Source of the DNA: Tupaia tana
Lineage: Eukaryota; Chordata; Mammalia; Scandentia; Tupaiidae
DNA length: 64,000 nucleotides
Assembly (NCBI GenBank): GCA_026018925.1
Contig: JAKSZU010000008.1
Span: forward strand, 62,457,027 to 62,521,026
Reading direction: 5' to 3'
This document shows positions 36,300-48,249 of this stretch, piece after piece (the stretch's first letter is position 1; every line of letters starts with the position of its first letter). The translations under genes and the position numbers were made by a program. A model generated the notes under the pieces. That model did no database searches and was not told where the DNA came from. It saw only the letters and a program-made list of their open reading frames with translations.

Positions 36300-36895
36300 A
36301 ATTACTTTTATTTATTTATTTTTTATTTATTTTCATTTCATCTTCTTTTATACATTCAATCACATTATTTGTCTTACAAAATGGATATTTCAACAGGCAA
36401 ACCTTTCCCCCTAGTACAGTTGATAAAACTACAAAATATCTTCAACAGATAATACACATTTCTTGGTGCCATTAATGCTTTGTCTCCCTATTTTTCTTCT
36501 AACTGTCCTTCCTCAGACCCTCCTCTTTCACACACACTATATCTGGTATTTACATCTATGTACTGTGTTTCTATATCCTTTAGTCAATTAGTTTCGGTCA
36601 TAGAGTGCGGACACTCGGTATATATTAAATGGGGACATACAATGCCTCTCCTTCATAGCCTGGCTTGCTTCACTCAGCAGTAAGTCTTCCATATTAATCT
36701 ACTTCCTATCAAAAGCCAGGTTTTTTTTATGGCTGAATAGTATTCCATTGAGCATATGTGCCACAGTTTTTCTATCCATTCATCTATTCGTGGGCATTTG
36801 GGTTCTTTCCATGACTTAGCAATTGTGAGTAGTGCCGCAATAAACATTGATGTGCAAGCACTTTTCCGATTAAGTATTCTTCTGTCCTTTGGGTA
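36300..36895 (-). mobile_element. Younger L1 3' end nested in the L1M (antisense)
   Basis: 5'-truncated copy of the lineage seen at 1-1160: shares 'ctgaatagtattccattgag', 'gtgccacagtttttctatcc' and 'cactcagcagtaagtcttcc' in antisense. The older L1M resumes at 36896 with 'attccttttgtttctttatt'. The ATTT-rich tail is at 36300-36340. Confidence 0.85.
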
Positions 36896-37183
36896 TTCCT
36901 TTTGTTTCTTTATTAGTTTCCATATCTCTACTTATATTATGCATCTGTTCTTACATATTGACCTTTTTTCCATTAGAGATCGTGGCATATTTAATCATAA
37001 TTATTTTAAATTCCTAGTTTGATCATTTAAAAATATTTGCTATTAAAAAAATTCTGAGTCTGGTTGTGATGCTTGCTTTGTTTTTTATTTGTTTGTTTGG
37101 TTTTCTCTGAGTATCTTATTTATTTATTTATTTATTTTTGTTTAAAGTCAAGAATGATGTATCAGGTAAAAGGGAACCAGAGT

Positions 37184-37360
37184 GGGACCAGCAGGTGGCA
37201 TGGTAGTTAAGGGCACTGGACTCCCATATGCTTGACAGTGTTTCAAGTCCCAGACCTGGCAGCTTCCTTTCTCTCTCTCACTCTTGCTCTGTCCCTCTCT
37301 GGTCAAATTATAATAAACAAATAAACAAAGTTAAATAAAATTATTATTTTTAAAAAAATT
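37184..37360 (+). mobile_element. tRNA-derived SINE, short form, in L1
   Basis: 'gggaccagcaggtggcatgg' head and 'ctctggtcaaattataataa' tail. TSD 'aaaagggaaccagagt' (37168-37183) and 'aaaaaggaaccaaagt' (37361-37376). Confidence 0.93.
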
Positions 37361-37408
37361 AAAAAGGAACCAAAGTAAGAACCTTAAAGTAAGGATTTAC
37401 TTTATCTT

Positions 37409-38639
37409 TTTTTTGTTGCTGTTGTTGTTCATAACATTTTACTATGATTTAGGGTTTTCCCCTCCCAAGTGAACAAAATTAAACGCCTAACAACTCAGGG
37501 ATAAGAAAGACTCAGAAAGCTGTTCTTCACTTTGTTCAAGTTCTGCTTCCAGGCGTTGACTGACACTGCTGCTTCCCAATGTCCTGTGTGTGCTGTGACA
37601 ACTACTTTTCGCTGGGTCTGATCAATTTTGCAGTAGACCATTTTAGTTCTTACAGTGTCAATAACAAATGCCTCGATGTTGTCAGCTCCAATCTGAAGTT
37701 CTTGCTGCATCATATTAAAAGAAATTTCTTCATTTTCCATAGCCATTCCCATAAAAGTAAGTAGTCTCGTTTTGGCCATATTCTGTTCATGCACCAGGCC
37801 AAACGAATCAATGAATTTTTTATTATTCTGATAAAACTTGACAAATGATGCCAATTTAGCACTCACAAAAATGGTTAGGAGATCATGAATGAGCTGGCCT
37901 TCCAAAAACTTGACTGGTTTTAAAGTAAGAACATGATCAAAAGGAAACACATTTGGACCTTTCAATGCTCACAGGATGCACCGGTGGGCATCCACCCTTG
38001 CCTGGGAAGAACTTCCAAGCAACTCCACCATGACTTTTGAGGAAGGTCACTTTTCTTACAGTCCACAGGGGGCCTCGTTAAGCAGCCTGAGCAGGGTGTG
38101 CTTTTTCTCAGTGTTGAGGTTCCAGTTGGAAATTCACTTTCTTACCCTCTCCAGCTCAGCAGGGATGTACTGGATTGCCCTGCACGCGGTGGCCACCTTG
38201 ACGAAGCTGCAGTACACCGTGAACCTCATGGGCGTGTTCTTGTCCATCCCGTGGAAAAGGTTGCTCAACAGCTGCAGCCTCAAGGACCACCATTCACCTT
38301 TCTGAAACTTGACCAGCTTCTCACACAGATTTTTGATCAGCGCTTCCTGCTTGTCCGCTCCAGGATCAGGAGCGGGGACACCACGCTGCTCATCATGCTC
38401 TGCACATCTTTGTCATCTTCTTTCAGACACATGTCACAGGCCTCAATAATCTGAGCCAGGTCGACAAGCTGTCCTCCCTTTGAGTTCTCCTCTGAGATCT
38501 CCGCTCCTTTGGAATTCAGGTAGGCTCGAAGCTCAGCAGCCTGGTTTTCATCGCTGATGTAGATGAAGGCCGGGATGCTCATGCTGCAGGCCCCGGAGCG
38601 CTGACGCCACGCTCGGGAACCACATTGACCAGAAAAGAC
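37409..38639 (-). pseudogene. EIF3M: EIF3M processed pseudogene
   Basis: An intronless copy of the mRNA for eukaryotic translation initiation factor 3 subunit M, a PCI-domain subunit of the cytoplasmic eIF3 complex. The start codon is at 38582-38580 on the minus strand, preceded by about 50 bp of GC-rich 5' UTR; the stop is at 37497-37495. The N-terminus 'MSIPAFIYISDENQAAELRA' and the C-terminal block with 'LTLKPVKFLEGQLIHDLLTI' are unmistakable. Disruptions: a 1-nt deletion near 38360 (frameshift after about residue 76), a W-to-stop change at 38136-38134, a compensating frameshift pair near 38045-38065, a small deletion before an R-to-stop change at 37971-37969, and a scrambled stretch near the C-terminus. 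A T-rich run at 37409-37416 marks the poly-A tail, and 'ctttatctt' occurs at both ends (37400, 38640). It cannot encode eIF3m. It lies inside the antisense L1M. Confidence 0.93.
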
Positions 38640-38648
38640 CTTTATCTT

Positions 38649-38912
38649 CTTTTTAAAATGGTTTTTGCCATAGGCCACATGCACTTGCCGGAGAGAGACA
38701 CAGAAAGAGAGAGAAAGTAAGAGGGAAAGTGAGAAATCATCTCTGTGGAGGATGGCCATGCTGCAATACCCTATTCCTCCGTCTCCTCCTGGGATTTTGG
38801 CCATGCACATACATGTGTCTGGCATAATTTTTCAATCTGCTAGGTCCAGGACTTGAACCATGATCAGTCATGGGAGTCTAATGCCTTAAACACCATGCCA
38901 CCTGCTGGCCCC
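38649..38912 (-). mobile_element. tRNA-derived SINE, long form (antisense)
   Basis: Inserted directly next to the 5' end of the EIF3M pseudogene, at its target-site repeat. 'tttttgccataggccacatg' to 'ccacctgctggccc'. Confidence 0.9.
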
Positions 38913-39860
38913 TTACGTTTATCTTTCTAATTAAAATAATTAGACTGTGTTTTCTGTTTGCTGTAGATAAAGGTGTCAAAAGCTAAAATTTCCCCAGGGT
39001 TCTATATTTCTATTGTCTTGAGTTTTTCTAGGTACCCCTTCTTAAATATGGTTCAAAAGCTTGCTTGCTTATTTATTTATTTATTTATTTAGCTAAAGTT
39101 ATTAGTAGTACCCTGACTGATGTGGAAGTAAGTTATAGGTGGAGGAGATATATTCTATAGTCCTATGACACATCTCAGTTTTTTAGTAAGTCTATGCCTC
39201 TGATCTGTGACCTTCACCATTGCCTCTCAGCTTTCATGTCCACTTCCATTAGGTGAGATAGGGTGGATAGAGATTGCTTGGGTATTTGCCTTCCCTCAAG
39301 GTCAGTTTAGCTTTAATAAAACCAAAGTCAATTTGGCCCTGATAAAGTCATTCCCTTTTACTTTTATAATGAAAAAAAATTTTTTTTTTTTTTGATAGCA
39401 ACACTTTGTTAAGGAAAACAGAATGGTGTAAGTGTATTTCAAAATGGTTACTATCCCCTCCCTTTGCCAGAAGCATGGAGGAATTTCCCCCTTCTTTGTC
39501 TTTTCACCTTTAGATCCTATTAGGAATCCTGGAGATAAAATTCATGAAAGTAGGGGGAGGGACCCTAAAACAGCATTCTGTAGATTTTTTTAACCCTTGT
39601 TAGAATCCAACTGAATCTTCAGTAAATCACCAAGTAAATTTTAAGTTTTCTTATTCCTACTACCTCCAGTGGCAGGATTTTGCTTCTGCTTCTGGTCAGC
39701 TGTGATTCTTAATATTTGCATCTTTTTCCAGTTATGATCTCAATTGGTTGATGGGGCTATAAAAGTTACTGATTTTCAACATTTTCTTTGTTGTGAGGAC
39801 GGGAGTAATGACTTCCAACATCTTTCTTTACATATCAGAACAAAAACTAGAAGTCGTCTT

Positions 39861-42212
39861 CAAACTTTAGCGTGTATAAAAACTATGATTTTGAGAGACA
39901 CTGACAAGAAGAGTATTTCCAGTGAAATGGTAAAGTGGCTTCTTGTTGGTACTGGTGTTGTTGAATTGTCATAAGCTTGTTACAAATTATCTCCATTGTA
40001 TCTATATCACAGCAGTTTTTAGCCTGTATTTTATTATTTCATACAAGTTGAGGAGAGGATCCAGCATTTTCTTTTTCTCTCAAGTCAATGTATAGTACAA
40101 GAATGGGCATAAATTCTAACTTAATGAATAAATAAAATAATTAATACACACTTTTCTTTTAGGCATTACATTGCTAAGAGAAAGTTTCCTTTAAGAACAT
40201 GAAACCTAATTACAGATGAATGACCATTTTTATATCCACTTGTTAAAATGCACTGAGCTTGTTGAACAATTGAAAAAAAAATGTTAGAATTAGCTTCAAA
40301 TTGTTTTAGCAGAAAACCTATACCTCCTATTGAGATGTCTGGTAGTGAGGAGATAGTAATAACTCATTCAAGGAAAAGGAAGATTTTTTTTAAATAACTG
40401 GTTCACAGAGAAAACTGGAGTTTGGAATAATTTATCATTATAAAGCAGCTCTCTTAAGAATAATTTTTATGGACTCTGTAAAAACCCAGTTTAGTTCTAT
40501 ACTTTTTTTCTATATAGAATCATCCTTCATAAATCTATGTTTTTCTGGGGATCAGCTACTTAAATCTACATGTGCAAGTTTGAAACTAGTTATTACAGTT
40601 TACATAAAATATGGGTATGTAACTAACAGTAGGGAGAGAGGCTGTTCACCACTAAAATCATTATTGCATTTTGAAAAGGTTATAATAGACATGTTATCAG
40701 TGTCTACAAGAGTTTCCAACTGCCTCTTGATCTTTAGAACAATGAGAGACTTAAAGTCAGTTTCCTAGTCAAATTAGACTTAGAAACTCATGCAATAGCT
40801 CACTCCTGTCATAAATATTATAATGAACATTTTGTAACATATTAAATCTTTTAAATTCTGCAATAAAAAACTACACAGATTTTAACTAATTTCACTAAAT
40901 AATCCTTCTCTGACATCTATTACAAGCCCATAAAGCATAATTTATGACATAATCTATTAAAATCATTTCCAAAGAAACCAATTTTGGAAGAAATTTTTGA
41001 AAATCCAAGGAGGGCAGAGCTTAGCTAATGAGTAACTTTTTGCTTGCTTCTATTCTGCACTGTATTACAGATTCTGGGGGAAGAAGGCACAATAGAGACA
41101 CAAGCAATCAATAATGGGTAATATAGAAGTCCCAATTCTCCTTTTGCAGATGGATTTTTAAGTATATCTGGCATTACAATGACCCAAATATAAGAAGATT
41201 AAATGAATGTTATGGAACTATTGTGGTAGAAGAAAAAGATTGATACCACTTGCTAGGCTTGGGATTTACACACTGATTTCACATTGACCTTGAATATCAC
41301 ATATTTTATAGATTATATATACATGAAAGGTAATAAAAAAGTTTATAGACATTATGTACTATGAAAAAACTGCATATATTTCAATTCTTTTTTGCACCCA
41401 AATTAACTTGAACTTTAATTACATTTTCCACAAACTTTTTGAAGTAACTGCATATTATCTTACATGTATAATTTTGCTTATTTTGACTTGATAATTACAG
41501 CGGAGATAATTTCATTTCATATTTGTTTTAAATGGTACTTGAAAGTTTAGTGTATATAATCTGGTGATAGTATCAGCCTCCATTAAAATGTGGTCAGCAT
41601 ATTATTTAAGCACACTTGTAGCAAATAAAATTCAACCTTAATACTTTGCCATCTGTAAAAGTATTGTATTACATACTGTTAAAATGAAAACCTCGCTCTA
41701 TGTTAACATAGCAGCCACTCTGAGACAGTTATTTTTCAAAATGATGCCTTTAGAGAAGTAACCACAGATTTAATGTAAATAGCTTAAAGAAATGAAAGAC
41801 ACATCTAGTGCTCCTCATAAAAGACAAGTCACATTTTACAATGCTTTTGATTTTAATTTTAAGATGCTAATAGCTTGGAGCACATTAAAATCACAAGGCT
41901 ATTTTCTGTGAAATGAGAACACTTTTAAAAAGATTTCAAATGGAGTAGATACAATGGCTGATGTATTAACATATTGGCTGATAATTGAAATAATAAGGTA
42001 TTTGATTTTTGATTATTTATCTTGATAATGATATTTGCTATTACTTGTCTTACACATTCCTTGATGGCTTGGATGTGTCACAGACTCCACAAATAACTAG
42101 TAAAGGTTGGAACTATTTTAGATAAAAATTAAAAGCGCTGTTTTGGTGCCTATATTGTGAATAACCATAGTTTTTCAGAGAGAGAACTGCATTAGAAAAA
42201 AGAAGCAAATAA
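39861..42212. other. Unassigned SINE-free stretch
   Basis: 2.3 kb with no SINE. Apart from the palindromic MITE at 41331-41457 nothing is recognised. Strongly AT-rich, with short open frames only. Confidence 0.4.
41331..41457. mobile_element. Palindromic MITE-like element, second type
   Basis: The left end 'taaaaaagtttatagaca' mirrors the right end 'cacaaactttttgaagta' as an imperfect terminal inverted repeat of about 25 bp. Internal palindromic character around 41370-41400. Probably mariner/Tc1-type, but no clean TA duplication is seen. Confidence 0.5.
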
Positions 42213-42497
42213 GGGGACTAGTAGGTGGTACGGTAGCTAAACCACTGGACTGCCTGACCACAGTTCAAGTCCTAGACCTGGAGACTTGGAAATCATGCTG
42301 GGCACATGTGCATGTGTGCCCCAAAACCCAAAAGATGAAGGGTGGAGAAGGGACTGCAGTGTAGCCATCTCCTCTAGGGGATGGATTATTTCTCACTTTC
42401 TCTCTTTCTGTCTTTCTCTGTTTCTCTTTGGCAAGTGCATGCTCCCTATGGCAAAACCTAAAATAAATAAATAAAATGAAAGAAAGAAAAAGAAAAA
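42213..42497 (+). mobile_element. tRNA-derived SINE, long form
   Basis: Full-length, missing a few bases of the head. TSD 'agaagcaaataa' (42201-42212) and 'aggagcaaataa' (42498-42509). Confidence 0.92.
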
Positions 42498-42521
42498 AGG
42501 AGCAAATAAAAATCAAGGTGA

Positions 42522-42791
42522 GGGAGACCAGCAGTTGGCATAATGGCTATGTCGCTGAACTCCTATGGATTGGACCATAGTTCGAGTCCCGGACCCGGTG
42601 GCTTAAACTCACACCAGGCACGGGTGCGTGTGTGCCCAAGATCCCAAGAGGAGAATGGAGGAAAAGAGATTGCAGCATGGCTATCCCCCCTGGTGGGGGT
42701 TGATTTCTCGCTTTCTGTCTCTCTGTCTTTCTAGCGAGCACCCGTGCCCTATAGCAAAAACCTCTCCAAAAAAAAAAAGAAAAAGAAAAAT
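42522..42791 (+). mobile_element. tRNA-derived SINE, long form
   Basis: Full-length, 25 bp after the previous copy. Head 'ggagaccagcagttggcata', intact B box 'gttcgagtccc'. Confidence 0.93.
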
Positions 42792-42907
42792 AAGGCGAAT
42801 CACTGTTATAAGTCAAATAATTGTATTAAATGAATCCTCAGGTCCCATAAAATATTAAGGTATTAACTTTTATATGGTGTAAATAAAGCACATGAGCTCT
42901 CGAATTA

Positions 42908-42985
42908 TTAGGTCATTAGGAAAGCCAGGATGTATTTTTCTGTTTTTCTATGCAAAAATGCATCACAGCTTTCCCAATGACCCAA
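42908..42985. mobile_element. Mariner-like MITE, copy 3
   Basis: 78 bp, 'ttaggtcattaggaaagcca' to 'agctttcccaatgacccaa', with the same core 'tttctatgcaaaaatgcatc' as the copies at 12129 and 12731. Confidence 0.85.
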
Positions 42986-43089
42986 CTGATAGTGTCTAAA
43001 TTTTGAGCCTGACACTACTTAGTTCCATGACTACAATTTAAAAAATTTCTCCGAATCACAGTTTCCTAATCAACAAGATGGGATTAAAA

Positions 43090-43445
43090 ATAAAATATTT
43101 CTCTGGAAGAGCTATTGAATTAATATACAATGACTAGAAAAAAATCTAGTCAGAAAAATTTCATCTGAAGTCTCATCTGAAGAATCAGGAAGCAGAATGG
43201 CAGATGGAATAGTAATACTGGAAGCTAAAATAAAATGTAACAAGCCTTCAAAATACTGAGTGAAAATTATTTTCAATCAAACATTCTGTACCTGACCAAC
43301 CTTTCAATTAAGTGTAGGCATATAATAGACATGTTTAGACAGGTAAGGTTACGGAAATTCCAATGCACTCTTTCTAGGAAGCTATTCAAATATAATTTCC
43401 AGAAAACAAGAGAGTAAACCAAGAAAAAAAAGATTAGAATCAATA
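43090..43445 (+). mobile_element. HAL1/L1M ORF1-region remnant
   Basis: Collinear with the remembered consensus: 'gccttcaaaatactgagtga', 'catttctgta'-type 'cattctgtacctgaccaacc', 'aattaagtgtaggcata', 'gcactctttctaggaagct', 'gagagtaaaccaagaaaa'. Confidence 0.65.
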
Positions 43446-43814
43446 GATCTCCTGCTTACCAGTAACACAAGAAAATGATGCACAACCCAGAAACTCACCT
43501 ATTAATTTTCAGGGAGAACGGTAATAGGGCTCTACGATACTGTTTATCATTCGGCCATTGCACTTTTTCCCTAGTGAAAAATAAGAGACATAATTGTAAA
43601 TAAAAAGTTGTGGCTTTGAAATTATGTGTCTAAGTATGGAGAGATATTCTATGAAGATGATGTATTTGTGTCCACTGTCATCCCAAGCAGGATAGTGGGG
43701 AAAATATGCTATCATTCTTTGTTTTTTGTGGGATTTTTTGGTCAGCATTCATTTTAAAAATGTATTTTATTCACAAGCAAAGCTATCTTTTTTATTAATA
43801 CTCATTTATTTATT

Positions 43815-44066
43815 TGTCAGATGGCACATGCACTTGTCAGAGAGACAAAGGGAAAGATAAAGGGAAAAGGAGAAAGCAGCCCTTATTGGGGCATGGTCAC
43901 ACAGTAATCCCTTCTCCTCCATTTCTCCATCTTATAGGGATTTGGGGCACATATCTATACATGTCTGGTGCAAGGTATCTCAAATTGCCGGGGCTGGGAT
44001 TTAAAGTGTGTTGTCCAAGATGTTGGATTGGTTTCCCTAACCACAAGTCCACAGGACTGGCTCTGT
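43815..44066 (-). mobile_element. tRNA-derived SINE, old (antisense)
   Basis: 'atggcacatgcacttgtcag' to 'ccacaggactggctctg'. Strongly diverged head. Confidence 0.78.
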
Positions 44067-44280
44067 TAGCATTCTTACTTGATGTATTATTCTACACTTA
44101 ATTGCCTAAAGTCAGATTTTCTACTAAATGAATTAAATTTATAGTTTAACCTTTATTGGAAGGTTTCCACAGTTTCCTCACTCATGCATTTAGAAATCAC
44201 CTTTCTAGAATAGATTATTTCTATACTTTTCAGTGATTATGTATGATTCTTTTTCTTTCATTCAAAAAAGATAACTTTCA

Positions 44281-44510
44281 GGACCAGCAGTTAGCATAAT
44301 GGCTATGTTGCTGGACTCCCACGTAGTCAACTACGGTTTGCGTCCCGGACCCGGTGGCTTAAAACTCACACCGGGTGCATGTGCGTGCGTGCCCAAGATC
44401 CCGAGAGAAGAATGGAGAAGGGGTTGCGGCATAGCCATCCCCCCATGGGGGGTGATTTCTCGCTTTCTGTCTCTCTGTCTCTCTCTGTCTGGCGAGCGCA
44501 TGCGTCCTAT

Positions 44511-44567
<57 letters not shown>

Positions 44568-44596
44568 CTCCAAAAAAAGGAAAAAAAAAAAAAAAA
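44281..44596 (+). mobile_element. tRNA-derived SINE, long form, with internal A expansion
   Basis: Young copy with intact head. The internal 'tatagcaaaaa' has expanded to an A-run of about 51 (44514-44564), with the family end 'cctctcc' still downstream. Confidence 0.93.
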
Positions 44597-45640
44597 CTAG
44601 CAAAGAAAATTTGTTATAATATCATCTAAAGAGCAATTGCTGAGAGTAATTTTTTTAAGTCTCAGATTAGGAAACATGTCAAAATACAGGGTTGATTCGT
44701 TTCTATGCAGGATCATTATGTGTTCTATAGCCACTAATGTTTCCACTAATCTCAGTCACCTTGATCCATTGAAGCATTAGTCACAGTGAATACTTGTAGT
44801 GTGACTATATTAGTATAAATCCAACCCTATCAATTGCATTCCCTTTTCTGGGTAAGGGTTAGCATGTGGATATGGCTTGATAAGGATGAGCTAAAACCAC
44901 AATTAAAACCAAGATGAGGAGCTGATATTAAAATAAGTTAAAAAACACTCTAAAGGTATAAAAAAAAATAGAGGAACAGAGTAGCTGGAAATAAAATGTG
45001 AGAGTGGTGTGGGGAGAGGTAGAACCTCAGTGTCCAGACATAGAATGGAAGGAATAGGAATGTAGAGACATAAAAGAAAATTTAAGAATCATAGATGCAC
45101 TCTATTTTGAAACATTGAGCCAATTGTATGTGATTCAGCTCATTAAGACCTTGTTAAAAAAGTCAGTGATCTGATAATCATTTCTGAAGACTCCATTCTT
45201 TCTACGTCAGAATTGTGTATAGATGCATTTAAACAAAGGGATCACAAAATGATGTAGAACTGGCTTCAAATCAGAGATTAACATTTTCAAATTTATCTAT
45301 AATAAAATTTCTAGATCTGGAATCCATGGTCTTTTCAAGTGACTCATGGCTAGGATTCAGAAGATCTGTAAACTCAGATGAGAAAGAGTGTATCTTTATT
45401 TTTACTAATAGCCAACTAAATTTCGTATTTTCTCCAATTATGAATATAAACAACAAATCACAATACTATTTGTAATACCTGGAACTGTGTTAAGGGTAGA
45501 AATTATCTACATTTTCATATCATATTACAATTACTCCACATATCTTAAAATATCACTTCTGGTCATTGTTTCTTTGGTAATAGTTATTAGACCTACTCTT
45601 GATATTGTCATCAAACGTATCAATAGAAAAACCTCTTCTT
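44597..45640. other. Unassigned sequence
   Basis: No gene or repeat recognised. Confidence 0.4.
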
Positions 45641-45642
45641 TC

Positions 45643-45900
45643 TTTTTGAGAGAGAGTTTTGCTATAGTGCACTCACTAGAAAGCCAGAGAGACACAGAGA
45701 GACATGGAGAGACAGAAAACAAGAAATCCCCTTCTCGTGGAGACGGCCACACCACCATCTCTTCTCCATTCTCCTTTCAGGATTTTGGGCCCACATGCAC
45801 ACTTGCCGGCATGAGTTTCAAGCCACAATATCTAGCACTCGAACTGTGGTCAGCCATGTGGGAGTCCAGCACTTTAACCAGTGTGCTACCTACTAGATCC
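45643..45900 (-). mobile_element. tRNA-derived SINE, long form (antisense)
   Basis: 'gagagttttgctatagtgca' to 'gctacctactagatcc'. Confidence 0.9.
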
Positions 45901-46212
45901 TCTATGTTACACTTTTTTGAAAATATTTTGATAACTGTATTTCAATATAATTGGTTTCCTTTGTACTTCTATATAATTTACTTTACACATTTAAAAAAAT
46001 CAGTGTGAAAAATGTTACATAGGTTTCATTAGACTGCAAGAAGATTCATTGGAAAAAAAATGAAGACTTAATTAAGGGTACTCAAAATATCAGTGATCTA
46101 GTAAATATTTTCACATTAATTAAAAATATTTTTACCTCATAAGCAATATCAAACTATTTTTAATAGGAAAAGAGAAAATATCAAATAATAGAGAGGTATA
46201 TAAGAAAAAGTA

Positions 46213-46370
46213 GCAATCTCCAATCCTTTCTCTTCCATTCTCCTCTTGGGATCTTGGGCACACATGCATATGCACCTGGAATGAGTTTTAAGCCACCAGG
46301 TCTGGGATTTGAACCATGGTTGACTCCATGGAAGTTCAGCAATATAACCATAACACCATCTGCTGGTCTC
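46213..46370 (-). mobile_element. tRNA-derived SINE lacking its 3' half (antisense)
   Basis: Contains head and middle ('cttttctctt'-side stops at 'caatcctttctcttccattc') but no CT-rich segment or A-tail. Confidence 0.8.
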
Positions 46371-47706
46371 TAGATTTCCCTCACTTTTTAAAATTGTGGT
46401 ATAGTATTATTATACTTTAAAATGATGCAATCGGTCTTTTATCAGTGGGTATTTAGATATTTTCAAACAAATTGCAGTGCACATTCTTATTCACAGAGGC
46501 AGTATTGAGATTATAACAGTCCTTGTGCCTAGGGACTTACCAATAAAATGGATCTCAACTGAAGCACTGGAGTGAAGTCCTGATGGTCTCTTGCTGGGCC
46601 AACTATTAATCCTGTAATTGCTGGATCATAGAGAAACCCACTGCAGAGAGCCAGGTGGCTGATGTATGAAGAAGGGCTCTCAAGGAACTCATTGCAGCAA
46701 ACATTTGTCAGAAATATTTTTGTGTTTTAATAACTATCACGGCTACAGTTTTCCTACTGGCTGAATATAAACCATACTTGTATTTATCTTTGAATATTTG
46801 TGAGTTTATTTGTTCCTTAAGTTGCTAGTAATTGCTAGTGTAATTGCTAGATCAATTGCTAGTTCAACTTAAATTTTGTACGTAAACAAATAATGTCAAA
46901 TTACCCTTCAAAAGTGCAATCTATTCTCCTAATAAACGTTCATCATCAGCATCATTTTTCATCTTTGTATGTGCAGAGATACTTTAGTACTTCATGTTAG
47001 CAACGTTTAATCTTTGCTTATTAAATATATAATTTTGTAGTATCCTTTTATTTTTCATTTATTAAATTGTGAGTAAGGTTGATGTCTTCTCATAGCTTAT
47101 ATAATTAGCATTTCTTTATTGGAGGCCGGCCACTGAGTTTTCATTTGTCTTTTTTTCCCTTACAATTCTTTAAAAGTTTTAAAAACATGTATTAAAGAAA
47201 TTAGTCCTTTTTTTCACATTTGTCATGTTAATTTTTTCAAGTTTATATCTTATGGCTTTATTGGTATTTTTATGTAGACAAGAAAATTTTCATTTCTAAG
47301 TATTCAAAATTATCAGTCTTTCCCTTTTGAATTCTAAGTCTTATGTCACTTTTTAAAAACCTTTCCTCTTTCAAGTTTATTAAAAACAGTCATCTGAGTT
47401 CTTTTTTAACTACTTTTATGGTTTCAGTTTAATTTTTTTTTATCCATCTGGAATTTATTTTAGTATAATGAGGAAGTAGGAATATAGCTTAATTATTTTC
47501 CAAATGGCTAGCCAGTTGTCCCAGTACTATTTATTGACTAATAAGTCTTTTCTTCACAGATTATACTAAATTTTCAAATATACTTGCACCCCTTTTCTGA
47601 TATGTTTAATGTTTGTATTCTTGTTCCAATATCATACTTTTAATTACTATTACTTATGGTAGTATGTTTTAAAATTTAGCAGAGTTGTCCATTTTGTTAC
47701 TCTTTT

Positions 47707-47976
47707 TCTTTTTTTTTTTTTTTTTGGAGGTTTTTTTTTGCAATAGGGTGGTGCGCTTGCCAGAAAGACAGAGAGAGACAGAGAGCCAGAAAGCGAGAAA
47801 TCACCCCCAGGAGGGATGGCCACACCACAATCCCTTCTCCTCCATTCTCCTCTCGGGATCTTGGTCACGCATGCACATGTGCATAGCGTGAGTTTAAGCC
47901 ACTGGGTCCAGGACTCAAACCACAGTCAACTACATGGGAGTCTGGCAACATAGCCATTACACCAACTGCTGGTCCC
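47707..47976 (-). mobile_element. tRNA-derived SINE, long form (antisense)
   Basis: Full-length. Perfect 12-bp TSD 'tgttactctttt' at 47695-47706 and 47977-47988. Confidence 0.95.
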
Positions 47977-48249
47977 TGTTACTCTTTTCTTTTAAGATTT
48001 TCCTTACTAATCTGATGTTTCTAATCACCTGTCACATAAAATTTTTATTTTTTTTCACATTCTACAAATTGTTTTTTTAATTGGGGTCAGAGCAAATCCA
48101 TTGACTAAGTTAGAGATAAGTGACATCATTACCAAGTCAGATTTTTTTAGAAAATAAATGTTCTTTCTTTCTGTATATTGACATTTTCAGTAAAATTTTA
48201 ATGTTGTCTTTGCTTTATAAAAGTTTGTCCCTAATTTTTTTTTTTTAAT

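Larger units (their letters stand above)
31440..39860 (-). mobile_element. Nearly full-length antisense L1M, heavily decayed
   Basis: Reading the minus strand from right to left: 5' region (39860-38912, and 37420-36900 with the ORF1-type start), ORF1-type sequence (about 37170-35830, antisense landmarks 'gcatctgttcttacatattg' and 'ctcctcaagtatgtccattc'), ORF2 endonuclease (about 34720-34280), reverse transcriptase (about 33500-31930), then older 3' sequence to 31440. The minus-strand frame at 31957-32154 keeps the RT block 'NIVLEVLANAIRKE' and a 'FTDD' where the catalytic site is normally FADD. Many stops and frameshifts make it dead. It is interrupted by SINEs, a nested L1 and a processed pseudogene. 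Subfamily not determined. Confidence 0.8.

Noticed and set aside
37495..37965. Functional EIF3M gene or short isoform
   Set aside because: Intronless, with stops and frameshifts upstream and an altered C-terminal segment, and it lies within L1.
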